Of a stretch of 64,000 bases of DNA, positions 1 to 7,678 are shown piece after piece (position 1 is the stretch's first letter; the number at the start of each line of letters is the position of its first letter). The notes under the pieces were generated by a model. That model did not search any database. It saw nothing but the letters and a program-made list of their open reading frames with translations, and had not been told where the DNA came from. Source of the DNA: Chloroflexota bacterium (GTDB taxonomy: Bacteria > Chloroflexota > Limnocylindria > Limnocylindrales > CSP1-4); contig JACPOU010000029.1 in assembly GCA_016191345.1 (NCBI GenBank), forward strand, positions 62,001-126,000, given 5' to 3'. The position numbers and the translations under genes were made by a program.

Positions 1-1
1 C

Positions 2-220
2 GGCGTCGGCGGGATGACCTGCGACGACTGCGTCGTCCACGTCAGCGAGGCGCTCGAGTCCGTGCCCGGAGTCGAGGCTGCGACCGTCGACCTCGGCTCG
101 CGCAGCGCGGTCGTGACGGCGAGCCCCGACCTGCCCGTCGGTGCCCTCGCCGCAGCCGTCCGCGCCAGCGGGCAGTACAACGCCTTCGAACGGGGTCGCC
201 GGCCTGGCTCGAATGGCTGA
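2..220 (+). CDS. Heavy-metal-associated (HMA) domain protein, 5' end outside window
   Basis: The reading frame is open from the window edge, so the true start is not visible. The visible part is one HMA (MerP/Atx1/NmerA-like) metal-binding domain with the GMTCDDC motif near its beginning; the two cysteines bind a soft metal such as Hg(II) or Cu(I). The segment [11 protein letters not shown] fits the beta-alpha-beta fold of the family. The gene ends with an 8-base overlap into the mercuric reductase start at 213, which suggests translational coupling and delivery of metal to that enzyme. In many MerA proteins this domain is the fused N-terminal NmerA. Here it lies in another frame, so it is either a separate chaperone, the end of a longer protein, or a fusion broken by a frameshift. 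Confidence 0.75.
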   Translation, partial: GVGGMTCDDCVVHVSEALESVPGVEAATVDLGSRSAVVTASPDLPVGALAAAVRASGQYNAFERGRRPGSNG

Positions 221-1640
221 CGCCTTCGACCTGCTCATCCTCGGTTCGGGTTCGACCGCGTTCGCGGCAGCGATCCGAGCCTCCGACCTCGGCGCGCGGG
301 TGGCCATGGTCGAGCGGCGCACGCTCGGCGGGACCTGCGCCAACCGCGGCTGCCTGCCCTCGAAGAACCTGATCGAGGCCGCCCGGATCGTCCACGAGGC
401 TGCGCACCCGCGCTATGCGGGGCTGAGGCCCGCGGAGGTGGGCGTGGACTTCGGGGTCCTCATCGCCCAGAAGGACGGCGTGGTCCGCGACTACCGGGCG
501 AAGAAGTACGCGAGCGTCGCCGACGGCCTGCGCGACCTGGAGCTGATCGAGGGCGACGCCGCCTTCGTGGATCCCCATACGGTTGCGATCGGCGATCGCC
601 GAGTCACCGGCGACCGGATCCTGATCGCCACCGGCAGCCGCCCGACGATCCCGGCGATCCCGGGGCTGGCGGACGTGCCGTACCTCACGAGCGACCTGCT
701 CGATGCGGACGAAGTCGGCCGGCTGACCGCGCTGCCAGCCTCCCTCGTCGTCCTCGGCGGCGGCTACATCGCGGTCGAGCTCGCCCAGATGTTCAGCCGC
801 CTGGGCAGCCGGGTCACGATCGTGGCCCGCTCGGGGCTCCTGGGCGGCTACGAGCCCGAGCTGGGCCGGACACTGACGGAGGTCTTCACCGCCGAGGGGA
901 TCGAGATCCTCGCCGGTTCGAGGGTTGACCACGTCCGCGGAGATTCGAGCGGCGTGGAGCTTTCGATCGAGCGGGCCGGGGCCGGACGCATCGTCCGGGC
1001 CGATCGGCTCCTCGTCGCGACAGGCCGGACGCCCAACACGGACACGCTCGACCTTGAGGCTGCCGGCGTCGCTGCCGATGCCCCCGGGTTCGTCATGGTG
1101 AACGCGCAGCTGCGCACCTCCCAGGACCACGTCTGGGCGGCGGGCGACGTGATCGGCCGCCAGCACGGCTCGCAGATGGCGACGCCGGTCGGCGCCCGCC
1201 AGGGTCGGATCGTCGCCGAGAATGCGTTCGCCGACGCCGGGCGGCGCTTCGAGGGCGCGGTCATCCCGCGGGCAATCTTCACCGACCCGCCGATCGCCGT
1301 GGTCGGCGCGACCGAGGCCGAGGTCCGTGCTCGTCACCACCCCGCGGTCGCCGCGACGACGCCGCTCGTGTATGTCCCGCGGGCCGGGGCGGTCCATCGG
1401 ACGACCGGCTTCGTGAAGTTCATCGCCTCGACGATCGACGAGCGCGTCCTGGGCGTCCACATCATCGGCGAATCCGCGCCGGAGATCATTCACGAAGCGG
1501 CGATGGCCATGACGTTCAAGGCCACCCTGCCCGACTTCGTCGAGCTCATCCACGTCTACCCGACGATGAGCGAGGCCCTCAAGATCGGCGCCCAGGCCTT
1601 CAGCCGCGACGTCACGAAACTCTCGTGCTGCGCCGAATGA
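213..1640 (+). CDS. merA: Mercuric reductase (MerA), catalytic core without fused NmerA
   Basis: A 475-residue FAD-dependent pyridine nucleotide disulfide oxidoreductase, expected to reduce Hg(II) to Hg(0) with NADPH in the cytoplasm. The FAD-binding [10 protein letters not shown] lies at residues 11-20. The redox-active pair is Cys42/Cys47 in [12 protein letters not shown]. The NAD(P)H-binding [11 protein letters not shown] is mid-protein. The C-terminal vicinal cysteines Cys472-Cys473 in KLSCCAE separate MerA from lipoamide dehydrogenase and glutathione reductase. The start ATG at 213 is chosen because the flavin motif follows directly and it overlaps the upstream HMA gene. An in-frame start at 141 would add non-family sequence. 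The next gene is an ArsR-type regulator rather than merR. Confidence 0.92.
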   Translation: MADAFDLLILGSGSTAFAAAIRASDLGARVAMVERRTLGGTCANRGCLPSKNLIEAARIVHEAAHPRYAGLRPAEVGVDFGVLIAQKDGVVRDYRAKKYASVADGLRDLELIEGDAAFVDPHTVAIGDRRVTGDRILIATGSRPTIPAIPGLADVPYLTSDLLDADEVGRLTALPASLVVLGGGYIAVELAQMFSRLGSRVTIVARSGLLGGYEPELGRTLTEVFTAEGIEILAGSRVDHVRGDSSGVELSIERAGAGRIVRADRLLVATGRTPNTDTLDLEAAGVAADAPGFVMVNAQLRTSQDHVWAAGDVIGRQHGSQMATPVGARQGRIVAENAFADAGRRFEGAVIPRAIFTDPPIAVVGATEAEVRARHHPAVAATTPLVYVPRAGAVHRTTGFVKFIASTIDERVLGVHIIGESAPEIIHEAAMAMTFKATLPDFVELIHVYPTMSEALKIGAQAFSRDVTKLSCCAE

Positions 1641-1674
1641 GGAGCGAGCGGCCCCGCCGCGGGAGACACACCCG

Positions 1675-2061
1675 ATGACCAGCAACCTGCCCATCGCCGC
1701 CAGTCGGGCCAGCGAACTCGGCCGGACCGAGGTCCTGGCCACGTTCTTCGCGGGTCTGTCCGACCCGACCAGGGTCCGCATCCTCGAACTGCTGGCCGCG
1801 GAGTCCCTGACGGTCAGCGAGCTCGTGGACCGCCTCGGCCTCGCCCAGGGTCGCGTGTCGAGCCACCTGTCGTGCCTGCGCTGGTGCGGCTACGTGGAGG
1901 CCCGGGTCGAGGGACGCTACAACCGCTACCGGCTCGTCGACGAGCGGGTCCGCGAGATCATCAAGTTCGGCGAGGCGATCGTGCGCGACAACGCGGACCG
2001 CCTCACGTCGTGCCTCGTCCTCGAGACGGAAGCGGCCGGCGAAGGCGACGGCGAGGGCTGA
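1675..2061 (+). CDS. ArsR/SmtB-family metal-sensing repressor, CmtR-like
   Basis: A 128-residue winged-helix repressor. The core runs from LSDPTRVRILELL through the recognition helix (AQGRVSSHLSCLRWCGYV) to the wing (EGRYNRYRL). Cys67 and Cys71 lie in the recognition helix (SCLRWCG) and Cys113 near the C-terminus (DRLTSCL). This Cys-x3-Cys plus distal Cys layout is that of CmtR, a Cd(II)/Pb(II) sensor, rather than ArsR or SmtB proper. The gene lies 34 bases after merA on the same strand, so it probably controls the merA transcript by sensing Hg, Cd or Pb. The inducing metal cannot be read from sequence. Confidence 0.85.
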   Translation: MTSNLPIAASRASELGRTEVLATFFAGLSDPTRVRILELLAAESLTVSELVDRLGLAQGRVSSHLSCLRWCGYVEARVEGRYNRYRLVDERVREIIKFGEAIVRDNADRLTSCLVLETEAAGEGDGEG

Positions 2062-2246
2062 TCTGGCGGCGCCACTCGACGAGGTGGCTGCTGGTAGAGG
2101 CCCTGGCGTTCGAGGAGGACGCCTCGGCGACGAGCCCGTGGCGGCCATCGGTTGAGAGAAGGACGTTAGCTCGGGAGAAGCACTCGACCCCGGCTGGATA
2201 GGGGGGAGGAGCAAGACTGGCCCTTCCACACCACAAGGAGGTTCCA

Positions 2247-2600
2247 GTGCCGCACGCCGCCCCGACTTCAGAGATGACCCGGTGTATCGATGACTGTCTC
2301 GAGTGCGCGCGAACGTGTCTCGAGACGGCCCGCCACTGCCTCGAGATGGGCGGCGAGCATGCCGCCGCGGCTCACATCACCGCGCTCCTGGACTGTGCCG
2401 AGATCTGCCAGACGAGCGCGAACTTCATGAGTCGTGGGTCCGACCTCAGCGGCACCGTCTGCGGCGCCTGCGCGGAGGCCTGCATCCGTTGCGCCGAGGC
2501 GTGCGAGCGCTTCCCCGACGACGACGTCATGCGCCGGTGCGCCGAGATCTGCCGACGCTGCGCGGAGTCCTGCCGCCAGATGGCCGGGGCTGCGGCATGA
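2247..2600 (+). CDS. Cysteine-rich four-helix-bundle protein, Csp-type copper storage (DUF326)
   Basis: A 117-residue protein with 16 cysteines in repeated CxxxC spacings (CIDDCLECARTC, CGACAEACIRCAEAC, CAEICRRCAESC) on amphipathic helices. This is the pattern of Csp copper-storage proteins, which bind many Cu(I) ions inside a four-helix bundle. No signal peptide is seen, so it should be cytosolic (Csp3-like). The start is GTG at 2247, supported by a strong ribosome binding site AAGGAGG at 2235-2241. The stop overlaps the ATG of the next gene (ATGA), so the two are translationally coupled. Copper is the best-known ligand of the family, but mercury or other soft metals are possible in this context. 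Confidence 0.85.
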   Translation: MPHAAPTSEMTRCIDDCLECARTCLETARHCLEMGGEHAAAAHITALLDCAEICQTSANFMSRGSDLSGTVCGACAEACIRCAEACERFPDDDVMRRCAEICRRCAESCRQMAGAAA

Positions 2601-3166
2601 AGCGCTTCATCGCGCCCGTTGCCGCGCTGATCGCCGCGTTTGCCATCGCGTCGTCGGCGATGGCCGCCAGTCCTGCACCGGACAAGGCAACAGCGACGTA
2701 CGAGGTCGACTTCCTGACCGGCATGATCGACCACCACGCGATGGCGGTCGAGACGGCCCAGCTGTGCGTGAACAAGGCGATCCATGAGCCGCTCGCCGAC
2801 ATGTGCGAGAGCATCGTCACCTCGCAGAGCGCGCAGATCGAGCTCATGCAGGGCTGGCTGGACGACTGGTACGGGCTTGCCTACCAGCCGGAGATCAATC
2901 CCGGCATGACGGCGCAGGTGGAGCGGCTCGCCTCGCTGACCGGCGAACGCTTTGAAGTGAGCTTCATGAAGATGATGATCCGCCATCACTCGCAAGCGAT
3001 CGTCGAGGCGGAGGGGTGTCTCGACCGCGCCTGGCACCCCGAGCTTGCTGGGCTCTGTGCCGACATCATCTCGGCTCAATCGGTCGAGATCCGACAGATG
3101 CAGGGCTGGCTATGCGAGTGGTACGACGTCTGTGGCTACTTCGGTGATCGAGCCAGCGCAGCCTGA
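2597..3166 (+). CDS. Secreted DUF305-family protein
   Basis: A 189-residue DUF305 (ferritin-like four-helix) protein. Residues 1-24 form a signal peptide (MKRFIAPVAALIAAFAIASS, then AMA as cleavage site), so the mature protein is exported. Two family signatures are visible: FLTGMIDHHAMAV and MMIRHHSQAI, each with a His-His pair. Several cysteines (CVNKAI, MCESI, GCLDRA, LCADI, CEWYDVC) give it extra metal-binding potential. It begins with an ATGA overlap on the Csp-like gene. DUF305 proteins commonly sit near copper resistance genes; their biochemical role is not established. An extracytoplasmic metal-binding partner of the Csp protein is a reasonable inference. Confidence 0.85.
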   Translation: MKRFIAPVAALIAAFAIASSAMAASPAPDKATATYEVDFLTGMIDHHAMAVETAQLCVNKAIHEPLADMCESIVTSQSAQIELMQGWLDDWYGLAYQPEINPGMTAQVERLASLTGERFEVSFMKMMIRHHSQAIVEAEGCLDRAWHPELAGLCADIISAQSVEIRQMQGWLCEWYDVCGYFGDRASAA

Positions 3167-3472
3167 GGGCGAGTCGAAGCGGGTCTCACCGCGGACGACT
3201 GGAACCGAGCGACCTCTCGGTCGCTGAGCAGGAGCGTGTCATGGGTGGGACGGCAGTCGAGACGTACCGCCTTGGCGTTCCTCGCTGAGTCGCCGTCGCG
3301 GATCGAATCAGCCCTTGGCGCGATTCTCCCCGCCTCTCCGGGCAGGAGGCGCACACCCAGGGCATCCGCCCGTCTGGGACGCCGACCTGGCAGGACCGAC
3401 GAGTCTCGGCGCAGGTATGGTTCATGTCCAGAAAGGCAAGGGCCCTCCAGACGTTCCGGAAGGAGACTCGAC
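3167..3472 (+). other. Intergenic stretch without a recognisable gene
   Basis: About 306 bases between the DUF305 gene and the small protein at 3473. Open frames here give arginine-rich translations typical of non-coding GC-rich DNA. The only assignable element is the ribosome binding site GGAAGGAG (3458-3465) of the next gene. Confidence 0.5.
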
Positions 3473-3739
3473 GTGCCGAAGATCATCGTCACCGCTGCCG
3501 TCAGGGATGTCGAGGCGTGGCTGAAGTTCAAGGCGGACATGACCGCCGCCTTGGCGGGGGTCGCGTCGGACGGGTCCAGCTACGTTGCGATGGATGGCAG
3601 CAGCCAGGTCGCGAGCACCTGGGACGTCCCCGACATGGAGGCCTTCCAGGCAGCGCAGCGTTCGTTCTCGCCGGACCTGGCGGCGGCTGCGGAACGGGCC
3701 GGGATGATTCCCCCGTTGATGATCTACATCAAGAGGTAG
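3473..3739 (+). CDS. Small conserved-looking protein of unknown function
   Basis: An 88-residue protein beginning PKIIVTAAVRDVEAWLKFK. The start is GTG at 3473 with ribosome binding site GGAAGGAG at 3458-3465. A longer frame reaches 3236, but that extra part reads as non-coding. The layout of a first beta strand (KIIVTAAV), a helix, then SSYVAMD, SSQVASTWDV and DMEAFQAAQRSF resembles a dimeric alpha-beta barrel (ABM/Dabb-type) fold. That fold guess rests on pattern only. No catalytic motif is visible and I do not recognise the family. Confidence 0.6.
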   Translation: MPKIIVTAAVRDVEAWLKFKADMTAALAGVASDGSSYVAMDGSSQVASTWDVPDMEAFQAAQRSFSPDLAAAAERAGMIPPLMIYIKR

Positions 3740-3870
3740 CTTGGTCGCCCGGTTGACGCGGGGGACGTGGTCGGGGCGAAGCGGGTGGCGGTGGCCGCCG
3801 TCCGAACGTTCATCGCCACGTGACCGCCGCGGCCGCGCCGGACGACGGTGTCCAGCCGAAGGAGTTTTCG

Positions 3871-4266
3871 ATGGCGCTTGACCCTCAGGCCGTGCGGACG
3901 GCGGCAGCTGCCTACACGGCTGCGTGGAACTCAGGATCGCCAACCGACGTGGCGTCGTTCTACGCTCCCGACGGCCGGATCGTGATCAATCGCGGCGAGC
4001 CGTGGGTGGGGCGTGAAGGTGTCGCCGCGATGGCGGCAGGCTTCTACGCGGACGTCCCGGATCTGAGGCTCGTCTGCGACGCCCTGCGGATCGCCGGCGA
4101 TCACGTCGTCTACCTGTGGACGTTCACCGGGACGCACGCCGCCACGGCGAACCCGCTGCGCGTCGTCGGTTGGGAGGAGTGGAACATCGGGCCCGACCTG
4201 CTCGTGAGATCTTCGCTGGGCTGGTTCGACGCCGAGGATTACGCGCGGCAGGCTGCCGGAGGTTGA
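3871..4266 (+). CDS. SnoaL/NTF2-like fold protein (nuclear transport factor 2 superfamily)
   Basis: A 131-residue single-domain protein: helix (AVRTAAAAYTAAWNSGSPTDVASFYAPDGRI), then VGREGVAAMAAGFYADVPDLRL and beta strands with HVVYLWTFTGTH. This is the SnoaL-like cone fold. ATG 3871 is preferred over the upstream start at 3820 because AAGGAG (3859-3864) is correctly spaced before it. The superfamily includes polyketide cyclases, ketosteroid-isomerase-like enzymes and many proteins without known activity. No specific catalytic set can be assigned. A second SnoaL-like gene follows at 4479; they may be distant paralogues. Confidence 0.75.
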   Translation: MALDPQAVRTAAAAYTAAWNSGSPTDVASFYAPDGRIVINRGEPWVGREGVAAMAAGFYADVPDLRLVCDALRIAGDHVVYLWTFTGTHAATANPLRVVGWEEWNIGPDLLVRSSLGWFDAEDYARQAAGG

Positions 4267-4478
4267 CGGGGACCCGCCAGAGCCGGTGAGCAGCCCTGCC
4301 GTTGCCCCGAGCGCGTGCGCCCCCCAAGGGCGATTCAGCAACGCGAATCGGGCGTGTTCGGCGAGGCATCATCGGATCGTGCCAACAAAGGCAACCCGTA
4401 GAGCACGCGCCTGCGATGCGCCGGTGGCGCCAGGAACAGGTCGTACGGTGACGCGGTTCGCACCGGGAGGGACGGACA

Positions 4479-4868
4479 ATGGGCGGTGATCATCCGAACA
4501 CGCTGGCTTACCTTCGGACCGCTGAAGCCTTCCGCCAGGGGGACTTCGACACCATCGCGTCCTTGATCGCCGAGGACGTGGTGTGGCACGTCCCAGGAGA
4601 CCACCCGCTGGCCGGCGACTGGGAAGGTCGCGATCGCGTGCTCCAGCGGCTCGCGAGGCTCGGTTCGCTCGGGTTCACCCTGCGCGAACACGACGTTTTC
4701 GGCGACGACGACCACGTGTGCGCGCTGAGCTATATGGGCGCGCGCCGGGACAGCCTGGAGGTCGAGACACGCGTCGTGAGCATCTTCCACTTCCGCGATG
4801 GGCGGCAGACTGAGCGATGGATCTACCCGGACGATACGGTCGCCTGGAACAGCATCTTCGGAGGCTGA
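4479..4868 (+). CDS. SnoaL-like/ketosteroid isomerase-related protein
   Basis: A 129-residue single-domain protein of the SnoaL-like superfamily, with the family opening AEAFRQGDFDTIASLIAEDVVWHVPGDHPLAGDWEGRD and strands VVSIFHFRDGRQTERWIYPDD. The ATG at 4479 follows GGGAGGGA by a usable distance. The Trp-His in VVWHVPG and the aspartates in GDHPLAGD are common in this subfamily, but the substrate is unknown. It converges on the flavoprotein gene at 4987, with 118 bases between them. Confidence 0.75.
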   Translation: MGGDHPNTLAYLRTAEAFRQGDFDTIASLIAEDVVWHVPGDHPLAGDWEGRDRVLQRLARLGSLGFTLREHDVFGDDDHVCALSYMGARRDSLEVETRVVSIFHFRDGRQTERWIYPDDTVAWNSIFGG

Positions 4869-4986
4869 TGGCGCGACGTCGCGCCGGAGCAGAGAGACCA
4901 CGGCTGGAGCGGTTCCTGCGAGCATCGGGGCTCCGACACCTGGTCGGCGGGCAACCACGACGGCCGTTCGTTCGTGGTCCGGTCGC

Positions 4987-6345
4987 TCACCGGGCTGGCA
5001 CGATGTTCGCGTTGTGGCGGAAGCGGTTGTCAGGGTCCCAGGTCCGCTTGACCTCGCGGAGCCTGGCGAATCGCTCCGGGCCGAACGCCGCCGCGACACG
5101 GGCGGCCGTCTGGTCGACCTCGGGATAGTTGAGATAGCCGCCGCCTGACAGCGACCAGGGCTCGAACAGTTGCGCCGCTCGGCGTCCCCATTCGATGCCC
5201 GCCTCGTCGCCGCCGGCCTCCCGCCAGATGCTCAGCGCGGTGACGTTCGCGACCGCCCGCCGTCCGCCGAAGGCGGCGGAGTCCTCGGGGATCCGGTGCG
5301 CCGCCCCGTGGATCAGCTCGACCAGGATGAACCCGTCGTCCCCGGACCCCTCGGCGGCGGTGAGGATGGCATCCGCCAGACCTGCAGAGGCTTCGCCCAC
5401 GAGGTGGCCCTTCCAGTAGTGGCGCAAACCGAATGGAATGGGGGTGAACCGCGCCTGGGCCTGGAGCCAGGTCATCGGTCGCAGGTTCGTCTGGAAGGGA
5501 ACGGGATCGTCGCGCAGCTCGCGGATCGCCGCGTCTCCGTCGTCCGGCTCGCCACGCCAGTCGACGTTGACCCTGACGATCGGCCCGCCGTCCTCGGCGG
5601 ACCAGAAGACGATCGCCTGCGTCACGAGCTCGTCGGAGGCCGCCGCGTCCAGCTCGAACAGCCGGGCCAGGACCTCGCCGACGGCTGGACCGCGGTAGGA
5701 CAGGGAGCCGCTGTACATCTGCTGGATTGGCGTGAGCCGGTAGCGAAACCGGGTGACGATCCCGAAGTTCCCACCGCCCCCGCGGAGCGCCCAGAGCAGG
5801 TCCGGCTGCGTCGCCTCGTCAACATCGACGACACGACCATCCGCCGTCACGAGCTCGGCGCCGATCAGTGCGTCGCAGCCGAAGCCCTCCGACGCGATGA
5901 TGTGGCTGATCCCCACGCCCAGCGTCAGGCCCCCGATCCCGGTGTCGAAGAACGTCCCCGAGGGAGCGGCGAGCCCGTAGCCGGCCGTCGCCGCATCGAG
6001 ATCCATGAGGAGGCAGCCACCCTCGGCATCGGCGATCCGCCGTTCCGGGTCGACGGTCGCGGACCGCCAGCGCGATAGATCGATGACGAATCCGTCGTCG
6101 GGCATCGAGTGACCTGCGACGCTGTGGCCGCCGCCTCGCACGGCGATGGCAACGTCGGATTCGGCCGCGCAGCGGACGGCAGCGGCGAGATCGTCCGTAT
6201 CGGCGGGGCGGAAGATCAGGCGTGGACGACGATCGAGCATGCCGTTGAACAGTGCCCGCGCGCTGTCGTACAGCCGATGGTCCGGGGTGATGACGGGTCC
6301 ACGGGTCCGGGCAGGCAGCGATCCTGCGAGCGCGTCGATGGTCAT
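4987..6345 (-). CDS. FAD-binding oxidoreductase, berberine-bridge-enzyme (BBE) type
   Basis: A 452-residue PCMH-fold flavoprotein. The FAD domain spans about residues 42-210, and His74 in VRGGGHSVAGHS is the usual site of covalent 8-alpha-histidyl flavin. The cysteine that makes bicovalent flavin in some family members is not present at the matching place (SGTFFDTGIGG). The region TLGVGISHIIASEGFGCDAL departs from the usual GGG(I/F)GWL pattern. The C-terminal BBE motif is YLNYPEV with WDPDNRFRHNANI. Members oxidise sugars, alkaloids or polyketide intermediates with oxygen; the substrate is unknown here. The start has GGGAGG upstream. It is monocistronic and faces the SnoaL-like genes. Confidence 0.85.
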   Translation of the reverse strand: MTIDALAGSLPARTRGPVITPDHRLYDSARALFNGMLDRRPRLIFRPADTDDLAAAVRCAAESDVAIAVRGGGHSVAGHSMPDDGFVIDLSRWRSATVDPERRIADAEGGCLLMDLDAATAGYGLAAPSGTFFDTGIGGLTLGVGISHIIASEGFGCDALIGAELVTADGRVVDVDEATQPDLLWALRGGGGNFGIVTRFRYRLTPIQQMYSGSLSYRGPAVGEVLARLFELDAAASDELVTQAIVFWSAEDGGPIVRVNVDWRGEPDDGDAAIRELRDDPVPFQTNLRPMTWLQAQARFTPIPFGLRHYWKGHLVGEASAGLADAILTAAEGSGDDGFILVELIHGAAHRIPEDSAAFGGRRAVANVTALSIWREAGGDEAGIEWGRRAAQLFEPWSLSGGGYLNYPEVDQTAARVAAAFGPERFARLREVKRTWDPDNRFRHNANIVPAR

Positions 6346-6557
6346 GGCCTCCCAACCTCTCCTGCGCGAGGTCCTTCAGGATCGCATCCGCACGGCCTTT
6401 GCGGCACGTCGATTCGACGAAGAAGCCACAGCGGCACGACCCCACTGGTCAAATGGGTCGCTGCAGTCAGCTCCGAGTCCATCGAGATCCGGCGTTCGGA
6501 GCCCGTCCCTCGTCCTGCCCAGCGTGACGATTGTCCGGATCACCCTGCCGGATCCGC

Positions 6558-6974
6558 TCAGGGGAGGAGTTCGAACGCTTCGACGTGACGCGGTCGCACG
6601 ATGCTGAAGTCGCGGCGATCCAACGTGAAGAGTCGCGTCGCCCCGAGCCGCTCCGCCATCGCCACGATCGTTCCATCAGCGAACCCGATGTTCGCGTCGG
6701 CATACGTCTCGAGGAGATCCGCCACGCGAACCAGGTCCTCAGCGGTGACCGACATCCGTCGCCACTCGGTCGCCGCCAGGTGGCGGATCAGTCGGGCTTC
6801 GGATGTCGATCCGAAGCGCCGGCCGACGAGTTGCGCGGACTCGAACAGGACCGGGTCAGGCAGGATCAGCCCGCCCGTGTGCGCGCCGAGGGCACGTGCG
6901 ACGTCGTCGTGCCGTGGGTCTCCGGCGATCGCCAAGGCGAGCACGACGCCAGTGTCGACGATCGCGATCGTCAT
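6558..6974 (-). CDS. PIN-domain ribonuclease toxin, VapC-like
   Basis: A 138-residue PIN domain. Acidic residues fit the metal-dependent RNase site: Asp7 (AIVDTGVV), Glu45 (VLFESAQLV), Asp100 (GFADGTIVA) and Asp119/Asp122 (TLDRRDFSIVRP). Its ATG overlaps the stop of the upstream antitoxin gene (ATGA at 6974-6971), the usual antitoxin-then-toxin coupling of VapBC modules. It should cleave tRNA or mRNA when free of antitoxin. No other mobile-element gene is beside it. Confidence 0.88.
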   Translation of the reverse strand: MTIAIVDTGVVLALAIAGDPRHDDVARALGAHTGGLILPDPVLFESAQLVGRRFGSTSEARLIRHLAATEWRRMSVTAEDLVRVADLLETYADANIGFADGTIVAMAERLGATRLFTLDRRDFSIVRPRHVEAFELLP

Positions 6975-7258
6975 CGGTCTGGGCGGGGTTTCGTCTCGTC
7001 TGCGTCACCGCCTCGAAGAGCGTCATCGGCGATCTCGGCGAGGATCTGCTCGGCGCGCTCGGCGAACGGTTGCCCATCGCCCTGGAGCCAGCCAACCCAG
7101 CCTGGCAGGGGAAGCGGCTTCAGGTCGCGTTCTCGCTCCGCCACATAGCGCTCCATCGCTTCGCGGACGAGTTGAGCGGTCGCGACGCCATCCCGGTGAG
7201 CCAGGTCCTCGATCAGTCCGTATGTTGCCGTGTCCACGGTCGTCGTGATTCGCTTCAT
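6971..7258 (-). CDS. Ribbon-helix-helix antitoxin, VapB-like
   Basis: A 95-residue protein. The N-terminal beta strand RITTTVD followed by two helices (TYGLIEDLAHRDGVATAQLVREAMERYVAE) is a ribbon-helix-helix DNA-binding domain. The C-terminal part (LPGWVGWLQGDGQPFAERAEQILAEI) is the likely toxin-binding tail. Start ATG 7258 is chosen because the RHH strand begins there; the frame stays open further upstream but is non-family. A perfect 26-bp palindrome lies 5 bases upstream of the ATG and is the obvious autoregulatory operator. The gene overlaps the PIN toxin by four bases. Confidence 0.87.
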   Translation of the reverse strand: MKRITTTVDTATYGLIEDLAHRDGVATAQLVREAMERYVAERERDLKPLPLPGWVGWLQGDGQPFAERAEQILAEIADDALRGGDADETKPRPDR

Positions 7259-7263
7259 GGGGA

Positions 7264-7289
7264 TGATGGTGCTGCATGCAGCACCATCA
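7264..7289. promoter_or_regulatory. Perfect 26-bp palindrome, predicted antitoxin operator
   Basis: The left half TGATGGTGCTGCA is followed directly by its exact reverse complement TGCAGCACCATCA. It ends 5 bases upstream of the antitoxin ATG (7258) and lies in the divergent gap before the ArsR-like gene at 7391. On the minus strand TTGACT (7294-7289) could be the -35 element, so bound antitoxin would cover the promoter. RHH antitoxins commonly bind such palindromes as dimer pairs. Confidence 0.8.
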
Positions 7290-7390
7290 GTCAAGCGCTG
7301 GCCTCGGCCATCGCCAAGGATCCACGGGCCGATCTCGATGATCGCGAGCTCGCCGGTGACAGCCCGTGCGGACCGTGGAATACTCGAACC

Positions 7391-7678
7391 ATGGCTCAAG
7401 TGTGTGCCTCGGCGATCGATGCCGACCGGTGCGACGTCGACTGCCTCCGCCCGGACCATGTTCGGCCCCTTCTCGGGCGGAGCCTGGGCGGCGACCGGTC
7501 GCGGCGGGCCCTGGGCATGAGCGTGTCGGCCCTGTCGCAGCAGCTCAGGGCGCTCCGCGCGCGGGGCGCCGTCGATCGCCGCCGGGATGGCCGGATCGCC
7601 TGCGACGGGCTCGTGGATGACCACCTCAGGCGGCTCGTCCTCCACGCCGCCGTCCACGTCGCGGAGGGGCTGACCTGA
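7391..7678 (+). CDS. Short ArsR-family regulator with an apparent internal deletion
   Basis: A 95-residue protein. The N-terminal CDVDCLRPDHV resembles the cysteine-rich start of CadC/ZntR-type ArsR proteins. The second half (GMSVSALSQQLRALRARGAVDRRRDGRIACDGLVDDHLRRLV) is a normal recognition helix, wing and last helix. Between them only PLLGRSLGGDRSRRAL is present, where the family has about 40-45 residues (LADPTRLRILLAL...ELCVCDLA). So the helices before the recognition helix are missing. It ends with a TGATG overlap on the CDF exporter gene, the normal ArsR-exporter arrangement. It may be a decayed repressor or an unusually short one. Confidence 0.65.
   Translation: MAQVCASAIDADRCDVDCLRPDHVRPLLGRSLGGDRSRRALGMSVSALSQQLRALRARGAVDRRRDGRIACDGLVDDHLRRLVLHAAVHVAEGLT

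Noticed and set aside
141-212. Longer MerA starting at 141
   Set aside because: The extra residues do not resemble NmerA and lie antiparallel in frame to a good HMA reading. ATG 213 overlaps the HMA stop and begins directly at the flavin fold.
3136-3540. Minus-strand frames in the gap after the DUF305 gene
   Set aside because: They are Arg-rich, without a ribosome binding site or motifs, and overlap the better supported plus-strand gene at 3473.
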